A stretch of DNA of 33,868 bases from Coriobacteriaceae bacterium (GTDB lineage Bacteria > Actinomycetota > Coriobacteriia > Coriobacteriales > Eggerthellaceae): assembly GCA_015062685.1 (NCBI GenBank), contig SUUE01000007.1:1-33868 (forward strand). The letters are read 5' to 3'. This document shows, piece by piece, positions 8,201 to 14,369 of the stretch. Under the pieces are notes generated by a model, which did no database searches, was not told where the DNA came from, and saw nothing but the letters and a program-made list of their open reading frames with translations. The translations under genes and the position numbers were made by a program. Position 1 is the first letter of the stretch; every line of letters begins with the position of its first letter.

Positions 8201-8266
8201 CGCGAACGTCAGGACGATGCGAATCGCCTTGGCGGGAAGCGCGTTGGATGTTATCCGGGCGCCCAT
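5240..8266 (-). CDS. Large secreted, C-terminally membrane-anchored Ig-like surface protein
   Basis: 1008 residues. An N-terminal signal sequence (hydrophobic core about 16-30) is followed by a bacterial Ig-like region (about 90-310), a Ser/Gly/Asn/Glu-rich linker (315-420), and a domain at about 420-620 with GPTLVGLLKDAGI and later FRLLFGATNPPEA...RWINTIHVN. A Gly/Asn-rich insert (535-575) splits that domain. The domain recalls the molybdopterin-oxidoreductase-like fold seen in Gram-positive surface proteins, from memory only. Two Ig-like repeats follow (FRWQESVDGVTWVDVP near 660 and YEWQSSTDGGATWKTVP near 758), then a Pro/Gln-rich stalk and a C-terminal helix (about 978-1000) with a basic tail. 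There is no LPXTG motif. The start is 3 nt after the DUF2149 gene and has little ribosome site of its own, so it is translationally coupled. Confidence 0.85.
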   Translation of the reverse strand: MGARITSNALPAKAIRIVLTFALVFWASFRVECLAFGDVVHDGFSGHAEGTLNDIEIWQVKNLGDKDLEGDRVVSASETASGKEEAGIAPVSVGGSTRLVAIPAWQDSGSDDTLIGDFLEWEVDKESCADVDEKNDVVTLTGKSAGTVKVTCSIKDSDAEYVSESFKEKYKDKPFAASFKVDVQNPELAIELLAPDGSALEAGQAIQLSEEERQSYAFGAHVTVIDPETRGKIAEFTDKDQSSLDESLQNLLTGFEWGLQADDGGEVGEDVATIDPDGVLHVQKDASFSVICSIGIGGQSYPASVHVTAGSPQGGDSPEPSTPGDDDQGASHPQKQLRVVANLSAGQGSKPDEGSNSGSNESVSNSAAKSEVQDGEGEKDGQNGSPANGGNPSATEGGQGAPTEDSSADGAVSNAPKSINKVYSVEDLEELGAIQETYSMYGPSGWRIVKGEGPTLVGLLKDAGIEDLSEIESVTFEGLYGTTEVAWSDLIDTRSYFPHAMDKDYTGGEPSTPIVAIRSHQYSAEELAGANKPDGSGKTDSGNAGGSGGDNAQGAGNASNDKANEQGQGGNEGTAAPELVENTQFRLLFGATNPPEATIDPDALRWINTIHVNMKGAPVDDAITDPTLKVRVGYVPVPLGETAVFSAIPNNEIGSARFNFRWQESVDGVTWVDVPNGSVQTLRILTTEERVGHQFRVIMETNLVNEEGKKRGATSDPVTMTVGDGFSVRLSYDPPIAGDMAIFQSSVSGIEDMKSVTYEWQSSTDGGATWKTVPNRTEPRLAVPTNPIEQKPAAPSEEASGSSASSGPSDSSASAEKPKANPIIYVRVIARVPDGREAVSNVMPLTVRVGDTDNDSSGNGNPGDGTTGSGQAAPPRGESQPPSQSELQQSTPVVTQIDRIVYEDTSATTGQTPTAPSPTPDQAAAPEIYINPEMSEQIIEQVEAQQAQTTAATPGARWTEINAVNPGGDDVRRILSANPFAPFALPLGLGLIAAGGLERFLGFRRSIQ

Positions 8267-8269
8267 GCG

Positions 8270-8608
8270 CTACTGGCCGCCCGAGCTGTTCTTCGAGCCG
8301 CCCTCCACCAGGTAGTACTTGCCCGTTTCGGGGTCTTGGTACACCGTGCCCTTCTCGACGTACGAGTTGCCGTCGCCGTTCATCTGGTCGGTGGCCTGGT
8401 TCACCTGGTTCTGATCGAGTTCCTCGCCCATCTCCACCTGCGTGAACTTGCCCAGGTCTACGTTCCACGCCACGACGAGCGCGACCATGAGGCCGCAGGC
8501 GAATACGAGCATGATGTCACCCATGTTGCTGAGCGACGACATGGGGTCGACGTCCTCGGCGGGCCTCTTCTCGCGGAAGCTGCCGCTGTTCGAATAGTAA
8601 CTCGACAT
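8270..8608 (-). CDS. DUF2149 protein, ExbD/MotB-like single-span partner
   Basis: 112 residues, starting after GAGGAGGAAGCG. A polar N-terminus is followed by one membrane segment (about 28-48) beginning NMGDIMLVFACGLMVAL. D31 sits where ExbD, TolR and MotB place their proton-carrying aspartate (compare DVMLVLLIIFMVA of ExbD). A short outside domain ends in GTVYQDPETGKYYLVEGG, a pattern I associate with DUF2149. It lies 11 nt after the MotA/TolQ/ExbB gene and 3 nt before the surface-protein gene. It probably forms the plug and stator element of an ion-driven complex; what it moves is unknown. Confidence 0.83.
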   Translation of the reverse strand: MSSYYSNSGSFREKRPAEDVDPMSSLSNMGDIMLVFACGLMVALVVAWNVDLGKFTQVEMGEELDQNQVNQATDQMNGDGNSYVEKGTVYQDPETGKYYLVEGGSKNSSGGQ

Positions 8609-8619
8609 CGCTTCCTCCT

Positions 8620-9741
8620 CTATCGCGCGGAGCTGTCGGGGTTGCTGGGCACGCCGCCATCCGGGCGGCCCGCAGGCCCTACAGGCGGGTCCATGAACAC
8701 TGGGCGCGGGAACGCGCTGCGCGGTTCCTCGGCCGGGGCCGCGCTCGGCGCGAGCGTCTCGCCGAAGAGGTCGGAGAGGTCGGTGCCATAGGGAAGAACC
8801 GGGTCGCGACGACTGGTCGGCCTGGCTGCGGGCTCCTGCGAAGGCGCGGTGGCAGCCGCACCGAGGGAAACCGCCGCATCGCGCTTAGACGCGCTGGCGG
8901 GTGCCTGCGCAGCGCGCTCTCGCGGCGCGGGCTGTTCGGCGCGAGGCGGAGCCGGCTCGACCTTCGGCGCTCGCTCGCCGGAATCTCGGCTAGGAAGGAT
9001 GCCCTTCAGGAAATTCGACGAGGGAGACACGGGACCGGAGGTCTGCTCGTAGAGGAACGCGTAGTTCGAAGGTTGCTCGGCGGTGATCAGACCCGCTTCT
9101 CGCATGTCCTCGATCTTCTGCAGCATCGTGGCCATGGCGCTGTCGAGCGCCGACATGTAGTTGTCGTACCACCTGGAGCGGATCTTGCCCACGACGAGGC
9201 ACACCGCCGCAACCACCAAGCCGGCGACCGTCGTGTCGAAAGCGACGAGCAGCGAGCTGGACAGCGCAGCCGTATCCGCCTTGCCGAGCGCCTGGATGCC
9301 GGGGCCGAGAGGGATGAGCGTGCCCATGAGGCCCAGCATCGGCGCGACGCGCGCGGCCATGCTGTTGCGCCCCGTTATGCGGCCGTAATAGCCCTCCTCC
9401 TCGGAGACGAGCCGCTTGATGAGCGCGACCAACGCATCACCCGGCAGTGTCCGGTAGTCGTACACCGTGAGCAGCGCCACCTTCTGGCGCCTGACGAGGC
9501 CAGACCCCTCGATGACGGCAGGCAGGCTTTCCTCTTCTGCCGCCATGAGCGCTGCCAAGAACTTCGGCATTATCACCTGGAAATAGCGGCGCTCAGTGAA
9601 GAACTCCGCGATGATGCCCCCGATGCTGAAGAGCGCGTAGCCTATGAGCACAAGCAGCAAGATGATATCGGGCGCGAGCAGAGCTTGCGAAACGGTGTGC
9701 AGAATGTCGCTTAGATACGAGTGCGCGACGGAACCTTCCAT
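8620..9741 (-). CDS. MotA/TolQ/ExbB-family proton-channel protein
   Basis: 373 residues, starting after GAAGGGAG. Three membrane segments lie at about 25-47, 129-151 and 162-187. The family signatures are visible: RVAPMLGLMGTLIPLG (131-146) corresponds to the ExbB/TolQ APxLGLLGTV helix, and AFDTTVAGLVVAA (167-179) to the pore-lining TTAxGL helix. A cytoplasmic segment separates the first two spans as in ExbB. Beyond about 240 a Pro/Ala/Arg-rich tail extends the protein well past a normal TolQ (about 230 residues). It is the first gene of a three-gene operon with the DUF2149 and surface-protein genes. The family converts proton or sodium flow into mechanical work. Confidence 0.87.
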   Translation of the reverse strand: MEGSVAHSYLSDILHTVSQALLAPDIILLLVLIGYALFSIGGIIAEFFTERRYFQVIMPKFLAALMAAEEESLPAVIEGSGLVRRQKVALLTVYDYRTLPGDALVALIKRLVSEEEGYYGRITGRNSMAARVAPMLGLMGTLIPLGPGIQALGKADTAALSSSLLVAFDTTVAGLVVAAVCLVVGKIRSRWYDNYMSALDSAMATMLQKIEDMREAGLITAEQPSNYAFLYEQTSGPVSPSSNFLKGILPSRDSGERAPKVEPAPPRAEQPAPRERAAQAPASASKRDAAVSLGAAATAPSQEPAARPTSRRDPVLPYGTDLSDLFGETLAPSAAPAEEPRSAFPRPVFMDPPVGPAGRPDGGVPSNPDSSAR

Positions 9742-9755
9742 CCCAATCTCCCTTC

Positions 9756-9794
9756 AAAAGCAAGCGAGACGCACCCATCGGGACACGTCTCGCT
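9756..9794 (-). promoter_or_regulatory. Hairpin plus T-run in the leader of the ExbB-like operon
   Basis: AGCGAGACG (9763-9771) pairs with CGTCTCGCT (9786-9794) around 14 nt; on the minus strand TGCTTTTG follows, directly before the ribosome site GAAGGGAG. It is either a terminator for transcription coming from glutamine synthetase or an attenuator of the operon. I could not find a convincing promoter after it. Confidence 0.4.
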
Positions 9795-9876
9795 AACCTT
9801 ACCACGCCAGTCGGCATTACCGCGCCTCGCAAACAAAACGCCAGCCCGCCGTCATTCAGCCGTCACTCTTCAAAAA

Positions 9877-10000
9877 GCCGATGTGGGAACCATAGTCAGC
9901 GAGGGCCCCTGTGGTGCCCGAGATTGGCTTGAAAGTCAAGATCGGGTGTCACAGGGGCCCGCAGCGTCGAGAAGTTGCGCTGGTCGTAGACCAGCGCAAC
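9877..10000 (-). repeat. Structured two-hairpin intergenic element, copy A
   Basis: Starts 4 nt after the glutamine synthetase stop on the minus strand. In + strand order it has flank GCCGATGTG...GTCAGCGAG (9877-9903), a long hairpin H1 with outer 11-bp stem 9903-9913/9950-9960, inner CCCGA/TCGGG (9917-9921/9942-9946) and CTTGA/TCAAG (9928-9932/9936-9940), linker CGCAGCGTCGAGAA, then hairpin H2 with 12 bp and a GTA loop (9974-9985/9989-10000). On the minus strand the conserved flank ends in TCGGCTTTTTG, terminator-like. Same flanks, linker length and H2 as copies B and C; stem bases differ but remain paired. Confidence 0.75.
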
Positions 10001-10003
10001 CCA

Positions 10004-12103
10004 TTAAGCGTAGAACAGGATGTCGTTGTAGCTTGGCACGGGCCAATGGTCGGCGCTGACGACGATCTCGAGCGCATCGATCTCTGCGCGCAGCGCCTCC
10101 ATGAGAGGCACGACCTTGCCTGCGTTCTCGTTCGCGCACTCCTGCTGGTCCGTGATCGCACGCACGCGGTGGTGCGTCTCGTCCAGCTCGATGAGCAGCG
10201 CGTCGATGGCCTTGATGCCCACGTTGAGCTTGCGCAGGATCGTCTCCTGGGGCGCGAGGTCGGCATCGGGCATGACCGCCTTCACCTTGCCGATGTTCTC
10301 GGCCACCTCCGCCGCGTAAGCCGCGATGGCAGGCAGGTACTGCTGGCGGACCATGCGCTTGCACGTGCGCGCTTCGATGTTGATGAGCTTGTTGTACTTC
10401 TCGAGCTTCACCTCGTAGCGGCTGCGCACCTCGGCCTCGTTGAGGATGCCGAACTCCTCGAACAGGTCGATGCTCTTCTTGCTCACGAGCGCGGGCATGG
10501 CCTCGGCCGTGTTGCGGTTGTTGGCCAGGCCGCGGCGCTCGGCCTCGACGGGCCATTCGTCCGAATAGCCGTTGCCGTCGAAGATGATGCGCTGGTGATC
10601 CTTGAGCATCTGCTTGATGTGCGCGACGGCAGCCTGCTCGAACTTCTCGCCCTCGAGGCCCTCCATGGCGTCCGCGAAGCCCTTCAGGCTCTTCGAGACC
10701 GCGGCGTTCAGGATGATGTTCGCCTCGGAGAGGTTCTGCGAACTGCCCGGCATGCGGAACTCGAACTTGTTACCCGTGAAGGCGAACGGCGATGTGCGGT
10801 TGCGGTCCGTGTTGTCCTTGAGGAACGCGGGCAGCACCGACACGCCCAGGTCCATGGCCACCTTGTGGGCGCTCGCGTACTCGGACTCGTGGTCGTTGAC
10901 GAGGGCGTCGACGATCGCGGAGATTTCCTCGCCCAGGAAGATTGAGACGATGGCGGGCGGAGCCTCGTTGGCGCCGAGGCGGTGGTCGTTGCCGGCGCTC
11001 GCTACGGACATGCGCAGAAGCTCCTGGTACTCATCGACTGCCTCGACGACGCAGGTCAGGAACACGAGGAAGCGGAGGTTCTCCATGGGGTTCTCGCCCG
11101 GCTCGAGCAGGTTCTTGCCATCGGCCGCAAGCGACCAGTTGTCGTGCTTGCCCGAACCGTTGATACCGTCGAAGGGCTTCTCGTGCTGCAGGCACACGAG
11201 GCCGTGGCGGCTCGCGATGAGACGCATCTTCTCCATGGTCAGCAGGTTGTGGTCGATCGCGCGGTTGGCGTTCTCGAAGATGGGCGCCAGCTCGTGCTGG
11301 GCGGGGGCCACCTCGTTGTGCTTGGTCCTTGCGGGCACGCCGAGCTTCCACAGCTCGTCGTCGAGCTCCTTCATGAATTCGTTGACCGTGGGGCGGATGG
11401 CGCCGAAATAATGGTCGTCGAGCTCCTGGCCCTTGCAGGGCGCGTAGCCGAACAGGGTGCGGTTGGTGAGCATGAGGTCGAGGCGCTCCTTGTACTGCTC
11501 CTCGGAAATGAGGAAGTACTCCTGCTCGCAGCCGACCGTGACGTCGATGCGCTTCTCGCTCTCGCCGAACAGCGCCAGCACGCGGTTGGCCTGCTCGGAT
11601 ATGACGGCCATGCTGCGCAGGAGCGGGGTCTTCTCGTCGAGCGCCTCGCCGGTGTAGCTGCAGAACGCCGTGGGGATGCACAGCACCTCGTCCTTGATGA
11701 ACGCGTAGCTCGTGGGGTCCCAAGCCGTGTAACCGCGGGCCTCGAAGGTGGCGCGCAGGCCGCCGTTGGGGAAGCTGCTCGCGTCAGGCTCGCCCTGGAT
11801 GAGCTCCTTGCCGTTGAAGCGCATGAGCGCGCGGCCGTCGCGGATGGGATCGATGAAACCGTCGTGTTTCTCGCTCGTCATGCCCGTGAGCGGCTGGAAC
11901 CAATGGGTGTAGTGCGTGGCGCCGTGCTCGATGGCCCATTCCTTCATGGAGTGGGCAACGACGTTTGCCACCTCAATGTTGAGCGGCTCGCCGTTCTCGA
12001 TGGTGCGCATGAGCGCCTTGTAGGTGACGGACGGCAGGCGCTCCGCCATCACGTGCTCGTTGAACACGAGCGACCCATAGATATCGGACACGTTGGTCGA
12101 CAT
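10004..12103 (-). CDS. glnN: Glutamine synthetase type III
   Basis: 699 residues, the length of GSIII (about 700, against about 470 for GSI). Start MSTNVSDIYG follows GGAAGGAATTGCACC; an ATG 24 nt upstream has no ribosome site. GSIII motifs are intact: the N-terminal domain, then EVAPAQHELAPIFENAN, and INGSGKHDNWSL in the nucleotide-binding region. The C-terminal part has the long helical extension specific to type III. The enzyme makes glutamine from glutamate, ammonia and ATP in the cytoplasm, as dodecamers. It is monocistronic or reads into the ExbB-like operon through element A. Upstream is a palindrome at 12155-12169. Confidence 0.95.
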   Translation of the reverse strand: MSTNVSDIYGSLVFNEHVMAERLPSVTYKALMRTIENGEPLNIEVANVVAHSMKEWAIEHGATHYTHWFQPLTGMTSEKHDGFIDPIRDGRALMRFNGKELIQGEPDASSFPNGGLRATFEARGYTAWDPTSYAFIKDEVLCIPTAFCSYTGEALDEKTPLLRSMAVISEQANRVLALFGESEKRIDVTVGCEQEYFLISEEQYKERLDLMLTNRTLFGYAPCKGQELDDHYFGAIRPTVNEFMKELDDELWKLGVPARTKHNEVAPAQHELAPIFENANRAIDHNLLTMEKMRLIASRHGLVCLQHEKPFDGINGSGKHDNWSLAADGKNLLEPGENPMENLRFLVFLTCVVEAVDEYQELLRMSVASAGNDHRLGANEAPPAIVSIFLGEEISAIVDALVNDHESEYASAHKVAMDLGVSVLPAFLKDNTDRNRTSPFAFTGNKFEFRMPGSSQNLSEANIILNAAVSKSLKGFADAMEGLEGEKFEQAAVAHIKQMLKDHQRIIFDGNGYSDEWPVEAERRGLANNRNTAEAMPALVSKKSIDLFEEFGILNEAEVRSRYEVKLEKYNKLINIEARTCKRMVRQQYLPAIAAYAAEVAENIGKVKAVMPDADLAPQETILRKLNVGIKAIDALLIELDETHHRVRAITDQQECANENAGKVVPLMEALRAEIDALEIVVSADHWPVPSYNDILFYA

Positions 12104-12154
12104 GGTGCAATTCCTTCCGCTTTGCATATATTCGCCTATCTTACAGGAGAAAGA

Positions 12155-12169
12155 GCCGCTTATAGCGGC
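12155..12169 (-). promoter_or_regulatory. Short palindrome upstream of glnN
   Basis: GCCGCT-TAT-AGCGGC, a perfect 6-bp inverted repeat with a 3-nt spacer, lies 52-66 bp before the glnN start. Read on the minus strand it contains TATAAG, a possible -10 with TTGTTT 19 bp upstream. It could be an operator or a small leader hairpin. Confidence 0.3.
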
Positions 12170-12356
12170 AAGTCCGCCAGCTGAAACAAACTGTACTCAA
12201 CTATCGGGCGTTGGGGCGCCAATTTGCGCCGTTTCTCCGATTTACGACCAAAACCCCCTTTCATATGGCCTTTTTCGCCTATCATTTTTACCCGTTTTCT
12301 AAATGCATAACCGGACTGACGGGAAGGGAAGCCCGCCGGCCGACCAAGGGGAGACG

Positions 12357-12851
12357 ATGGACTACCGCTATCTACACGAATCCGATAGGGAACAACTCGA
12401 GGACCTCATCGGCCTCGTAGAGTCGAAACTGCCCGATTCAACATGGTGGCCGCCCATCAAGCCCGAAGTGTCCGAGCATTTCTTCGACAAGAACTGGATC
12501 CGCTTCATCGGGTGCTTCGACGGCGAGCGCCTCATCGCCGCCGCGGGCCTCTTCCTCGAGCCCTCGACCTTTGCCTCTTCGGCCGAGGCGGCTGGCCTGG
12601 ACCCCGCGAGCGTTGCCGAAATCGGGCGCTGCATGGTACGCCCGTCCAAGCGCGGCTCGAACCTCATGATCGGCATGAGCAAGCAGCTGACGGACTACGC
12701 CCGCGCGGTCGGGCGCGAATGGATCATCGCGGCCGTGCACCCGGACAACACCGCAGGTTGCCGTTCGCTCGAGCAGCTCGGGATGGCCGAGAAGGGCCGC
12801 GTGGTGCAAGACGGCACGTACCCCCGCATCATCTACGCGATCGAGATCTAA
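12357..12851 (+). CDS. GNAT-family N-acetyltransferase
   Basis: 164 residues from the ATG at 12357 after AAGGGGAGACG; an earlier in-frame ATG at 12303 lacks a ribosome site. The fold order fits GNAT: strands around IRFIGCFDGERLIAAAGLF, a central VAEIGRCMVRPSKRGSNL segment where the acetyl-CoA-binding loop sits, and the late helix NTAGCRSLEQLGM typical of the family. The R/Q-x-x-G-x-G/A motif is degenerate (RPSKRGSN). It is predicted cytoplasmic. The acceptor is unknown. It stands alone between divergent glnN and the convergent rpsI gene. Confidence 0.8.
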   Translation: MDYRYLHESDREQLEDLIGLVESKLPDSTWWPPIKPEVSEHFFDKNWIRFIGCFDGERLIAAAGLFLEPSTFASSAEAAGLDPASVAEIGRCMVRPSKRGSNLMIGMSKQLTDYARAVGREWIIAAVHPDNTAGCRSLEQLGMAEKGRVVQDGTYPRIIYAIEI

Positions 12852-13108
12852 GCCCGCGAAAACCGGGACGCTTCCGCAAAGCGAAGCGGCCTGCCCGCCC
12901 GTGCAGAATTTCCTCTACTTCATGGCGCAAAACGGCGTTAATGTACGGGCGGCCGGCTCTGTTTGGCACGATATCGCGTACATGTACGCCATTCCGCGCC
13001 ATCGGCTCGCACATTAAGGCGATATCGCGCCACGAAACACCCCATTCCCTGCACGCGGGCGCAAAAGGCGCTTCGTGTACGAGCAAAGGTCACGCCGCGC
13101 AAAAGAAG
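12852..13108. other. Intergenic stretch without a convincing gene
   Basis: About 257 bp between GNAT and the rpsI terminator. It contains two copies of CGATATCGCG about 50 bp apart, the palindrome GTACATGTAC, and TTAATGT/ACATTAA as an inverted pair. A minus-strand frame of 85 codons (12829-13086) is open but overlaps the GNAT end, lacks a ribosome site and is rich in arginine, so I do not call it. It could be a decayed gene or a repeat. Confidence 0.4.
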
Positions 13109-13136
13109 AAACGCCCGCGCAAATGCGCGGGCGTTT
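13109..13136 (-). terminator. Intrinsic terminator after rpsI
   Basis: AAACGCCCGCGC and GCGCGGGCGTTT form a 12-bp stem with loop AAAT. On the minus strand TTCTTCTTTT follows; on the + strand the stem runs into T5 (13134-13138). It is probably bidirectional, ending rplM-rpsI and anything read through from GNAT. Confidence 0.85.
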
Positions 13137-13193
13137 TTGCAATCTCTCGTTGCTGTCTGGGTAGCGGACGCCGAATGAAAGGCGCCGTCCAGA

Positions 13194-13586
13194 TTAGCGC
13201 TTGGAGAACTGCGGGCGCTTGCGGGCCTTCTTCAGGCCGTACTTCTTGCGCTCGACCATACGCGGGTCGCGCGTCAGGAAGCCCGCCTTCTTGAGCTCCT
13301 GGCGGTAATCGCCGGCCTCGAGCAGCGCACGGGAGATGCCGTGGCGCAGGGCGCCGGCCTGACCCGAAATGCCGCCGCCGTTCAGGCGAGCGATAACGTC
13401 GAAGTGACCCTCGGTGTCGGTCACCTTGAACGGCGCCATGAAGGCGTCGATCAGGGCCTGACGGCCGAAGTAATCCAGGGCCTCGCGGCCGTTAACCGTA
13501 ACCTTGCCCGTGCCGGGAACCAGGCGGACGCGCGCGATGGCGTTCTTCCTGCGGCCGGTGCCGTAATACAAAGCTTCGTTAGCCAT
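13194..13586 (-). CDS. rpsI: 30S ribosomal protein S9
   Basis: 130 residues, starting [20 protein letters not shown] after AGGAGGACAAGG. The length and sequence are those of bacterial S9, with the GTGRRKxAxARV start, the NGRxxxDYF core and the basic C-terminal tail [12 protein letters not shown] that reaches the ribosomal P site. It follows rplM by 10 nt, the usual L13-S9 pair. Confidence 0.98.
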   Translation of the reverse strand: MANEALYYGTGRRKNAIARVRLVPGTGKVTVNGREALDYFGRQALIDAFMAPFKVTDTEGHFDVIARLNGGGISGQAGALRHGISRALLEAGDYRQELKKAGFLTRDPRMVERKKYGLKKARKRPQFSKR

Positions 13587-13596
13587 CCTTGTCCTC

Positions 13597-14025
13597 CTAC
13601 AGTTCGATCTTACGCGGCTGCTGAGCTGCATGCGGATGCTCGGGGCCCGCGTACACCTTCAGCTTCTTGCCCTGGGCACGGCCCAGCGTGTTCTTCGGCA
13701 GCATGCCCTTGACGGCATGCTCGATGACGCGCTCGGGATGCTTGGCCATAGCCTCTTCGAACGTTTCGGACTTCAAGCCGCCGGGGAAACCGCTGTGACG
13801 GAAGTAGCGCTTGTCAGTGGCCTTGTTGCCGGTGACGCGCACCTTGTCGGCGTTGATGACGATGACGAAATCGCCCGTATCAACATGCGGGGTGTACTGG
13901 GGCTTGTGCTTGCCGCGAAGGATATGAGCGGCCTTGGCGGCCAGGCGGCCGAGAACAACGTCCTCAGCGTCGATCAGCAGCCACTCGCGCTCGACCTCGT
14001 TGGGCTTTGCGTAGTACGTCTTCAC
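13597..14025 (-). CDS. rplM: 50S ribosomal protein L13
   Basis: 142 residues, normal for L13, with [19 protein letters not shown] near the N-terminus, [20 protein letters not shown] and the [12 protein letters not shown] motif, all diagnostic. The start follows GGAGGAATGAACA. It is the first gene of the rplM-rpsI operon, with a leader of about 180 nt and a good promoter upstream. Confidence 0.98.
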   Translation of the reverse strand: MKTYYAKPNEVEREWLLIDAEDVVLGRLAAKAAHILRGKHKPQYTPHVDTGDFVIVINADKVRVTGNKATDKRYFRHSGFPGGLKSETFEEAMAKHPERVIEHAVKGMLPKNTLGRAQGKKLKVYAGPEHPHAAQQPRKIEL

Positions 14026-14244
14026 TGTTCATTCCTCCAACTTCTTTGCGCTTGCGGTTGAAGCCGCCGCTTGCGCGCTGTGTGTTTTCAAAAGTGCAGG
14101 CTGGGCGCGGCGCCGGTTTCCTACGCCGGCAACGTCCGCGTCGGGCTGGACGACCCTCTGCATTGACGCTTTGCACCGTTACTGCTTCACGGGGCTTTTG
14201 AAAGCAACTGTTGAAGTATACGGCGCAGCGATTGGCCGCGTCAA
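14026..14244 (-). promoter_or_regulatory. rplM promoter and structured leader
   Basis: On the minus strand TTGACG (14239-14244) and TATACT (14215-14220) are 18 bp apart, placing the start near 14208. The roughly 180-nt leader is GC-rich with local hairpins such as GCCGG/CCGGC around 14117-14135. L13 leaders that bind the r-protein are known in other bacteria, so autoregulation is plausible but not shown. Between 14245 and 14369 I see no gene. Confidence 0.6.
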
Positions 14245-14369
14245 CGAGGATTTGCAGGTCGTGGCCGCAAACTTCGCAGTTTGCACAAATATTCGCGCCG
14301 ACGTTGTGCCCGCGGGCAGGCAATGCGCAAGCAGTTGTGGTCCGGCCGAAGCGGCTCCTTCCGAACGCG

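Noticed and set aside
6608-8791. 727-codon + strand frame opposite the surface protein and DUF2149 genes
   Set aside because: Arg/Leu/Ala-rich composition, no ribosome site and no motif; it crosses the boundaries of two real minus-strand genes.
9877-10000. Reading the structured element as a T-box or other 5' riboswitch
   Set aside because: No T-box AGGGTGG motif, and in the + direction each copy faces the 3' end of a convergent gene, so there is no gene to control in cis downstream.
12829-13086. 85-codon minus-strand frame between GNAT and rpsI
   Set aside because: No ribosome site, overlaps the end of GNAT, and its sequence has no recognisable fold; treated as intergenic.
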